Positions 54,491 to 55,667 of a stretch of DNA of 55,667 bases are shown one piece after another (the stretch's first letter is position 1; every line of letters starts with the position of its first letter). The notes below the pieces were generated by a model. The model was not told the origin of the DNA. It did not search any database and saw only the letters and a program-made list of their open reading frames with translations. Position numbers and translations under genes: made by a program. The stretch comes from an uncultured Collinsella sp. (lineage in GTDB: Bacteria > Actinomycetota > Coriobacteriia > Coriobacteriales > Coriobacteriaceae). The stretch spans positions 1 through 55,667 of the forward strand of contig UREM01000013.1 of NCBI GenBank assembly GCA_900546775.1, written 5' to 3'.

Positions 54491-55667
54491 TTACTTCTTC
54501 TTTTTGCTTGGCATCGAGACTTTGATGCCTTGGGCGGACTTGGTTACGCGAGAGCGCTTGGCTCCGGTACTCTTCTTTTTCTTGGGCTGGGCCTGGGCCA
54601 CGCCCTCGAGTGCGCGGGCCTCGGCCTCACGAACGGTGCGCGCCTCACGGCGCTGCGCCATGTCGGCGGCGACGCGCTTGGCAAAACGCTCCGCCGTCGA
54701 ACCCGTCGAGCTCACCTTGCCGCCACCGCGACCCAGGCGGACGCGCACACCGCGGCCAAAACCAGTTGCGGCATGACGACGACGCGGCCTGAGCGAATCC
54801 ATCATCGTGGCGAGCTTAAAGAACACCGAGCAGGTAAAGACCACGATGGCAGCCAAGAAAACCATCTGACCCATCGTCAGATTGGCAATAGACAGCAGCT
54901 CCGGGAATCCGATAACGCCTACCAAGATGCCGGCGACTACAAACACAAAGAGCACCACACGTAAGGGCGTGAGGGGCTGCGAGATTCGCCAGATCAGGCT
55001 GACGCTCGCCGCGCACGACGTAAGCAGGCACATCGTAGACAGCGTGAGCTGGCTAAAGCCAAACACGCGCGCCACAAAGATATCGAGCGCCGCGGCCAAA
55101 ATGACCGCAATCGACGCCGGCAGTGCCCGCTTGAGCACGTTCGTCAGGAACGACCCCTTCACGCGAGCATTGTTGGGCTCCAGGCCCAAGACAAAGCCCG
55201 GCGCGCCAATGCAGAAGAAGTTGATGAGCGTCATCTGAATCGGCTCGAAAGGGTACGGCGGCAGCGCGATGCACAGCGCCGCCAGGCCCATCGAGAACAG
55301 TGTCTTGGTCAAGAACAGCGAAGCCGAACGCTGCAGGTTGTTGATGGAGCGACGGCCCTCGGCCACCACGGCGGGCATCGAGGCAAAGTCGTTGTCGACG
55401 AGCACGATCTCGGCCACGTTACGCGCGGCATCGGAGCCGGCCGCCATGGCCACGGAGCAGTCGGCCTCCTTGAGCGCCAGCACGTCGTTGACGCCGTCGC
55501 CTGTCATGGCCACGGTGTGCTCGCGGCGCTTGAGCGCCTGCACGAGCTCGCGCTTCTGCTGCGGGGTCACACGACCAAAGACATGGTAGCGGTCCACTGC
55601 GGCATCGAGCTTGGCCGGCGTATCGAGCGTCGTGGCGTCCACATAAGCGTCCGCCCCCGGCACGCCC
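54491..55667 (-). CDS. P-type cation-transporting ATPase (5' part beyond the right edge)
   Basis: Only the C-terminal part is present (about 391 codons). TGDGVNDVLALKEADCSVAM is the hinge motif of the P domain, followed by about six membrane helices and ending with a cytoplasmic tail of about 100 residues rich in Lys and Arg (for example PKKKKSTGAKRSRV and the last residues KKKK). The layout resembles the CtpE-type ATPases of Actinobacteria; the transported ion cannot be told without the N-terminal half. Reading continues through the window edge. Confidence 0.88.
   Translation of the reverse strand, partial: GVPGADAYVDATTLDTPAKLDAAVDRYHVFGRVTPQQKRELVQALKRREHTVAMTGDGVNDVLALKEADCSVAMAAGSDAARNVAEIVLVDNDFASMPAVVAEGRRSINNLQRSASLFLTKTLFSMGLAALCIALPPYPFEPIQMTLINFFCIGAPGFVLGLEPNNARVKGSFLTNVLKRALPASIAVILAAALDIFVARVFGFSQLTLSTMCLLTSCAASVSLIWRISQPLTPLRVVLFVFVVAGILVGVIGFPELLSIANLTMGQMVFLAAIVVFTCSVFFKLATMMDSLRPRRRHAATGFGRGVRVRLGRGGGKVSSTGSTAERFAKRVAADMAQRREARTVREAEARALEGVAQAQPKKKKSTGAKRSRVTKSAQGIKVSMPSKKKK

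Overview
The window is a GC-rich bacterial chromosome segment packed almost end to end with core genes, most of them on the minus strand. Gene content and order point to the Actinobacteria, class Coriobacteriia, most probably Collinsella or a close relative. This rests on a high-GC genome that nevertheless carries MreBCD/RodA, PyrR, TrmFO, AdhE, a pyruvate phosphate dikinase with its PpsR regulator, and a two-subunit GlyQ/GlyS. The genus is inferred from these traits; no database was consulted.

Layout from left to right. (1) 1-3.7 kb: pyrimidine operon on the minus strand, pyrR-pyrB-pyrC-pyrK (pyrK runs off the left edge), preceded by a leader with terminator, antiterminator and anti-antiterminator arms. 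(2) 3.8-4.3 kb: rpmB on the plus strand. (3) 4.3-5.36 kb: a RAYT-type REP transposase flanked by inverted pairs of short hairpin repeats, sitting between rpmB and adhE. (4) 5.4-9.0 kb: adhE and a small phosphotransferase-fold kinase gene on the plus strand. (5) 9.1-17.6 kb: one co-directional minus-strand run pyrH-frr-uppS-cdsA-dxr-rseP-ispG-proS (nucleotide, translation, lipid and isoprenoid functions). (6) 17.6-19.5 kb: rpsB-tsf with a strong promoter and terminator. (7) 19.5-26.3 kb: rplS, rnhB, a YraN-like gene, comM, dprA, trmFO and a Xer recombinase, a DNA-processing cluster. (8) 26.4-36.0 kb: rpsP-khpA-rimM-trmD-lepB, glyQ-glyS-ppsR, then ppdK behind its own regulatory region. (9) 36.1-37.4 kb: dinB on the plus strand. 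(10) 37.4-45.2 kb: rplU-rpmA, obgE-nadD-yqeK-rsfS, two linked radical-SAM-family genes and a DUF697-like membrane protein. (11) 45.2-54.4 kb: the rod-shape and elongation locus mreB-mreC-mreD-PBP2-rodA, preceded by a TPR membrane protein, a cyclophilin and a zinc-ribbon membrane protein. (12) 54.5 kb to the right edge: the 3' part of a P-type cation ATPase.

The genes are mostly ordinary housekeeping genes, so the unusual signals are in the details. The most notable are the transposase with its REP-like flanks and a hairpin that can hide its ribosome binding site; a Xer recombinase whose conserved N-terminus has no ATG, GTG or TTG and seems to start at ATA overlapping the preceding stop codon; a site-2 protease with a roughly 115-residue insertion that resembles a winged helix; a dispersed inverted repeat that begins at the stop codons of two unrelated genes; and phased GGTAAAC direct repeats upstream of ppdK. 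TTG starts with good Shine-Dalgarno sequences are common (pyrH, ispG, rimM, rpsP, obgE, mreB, mreC and others). No tRNA, rRNA, CRISPR array or prophage was seen.
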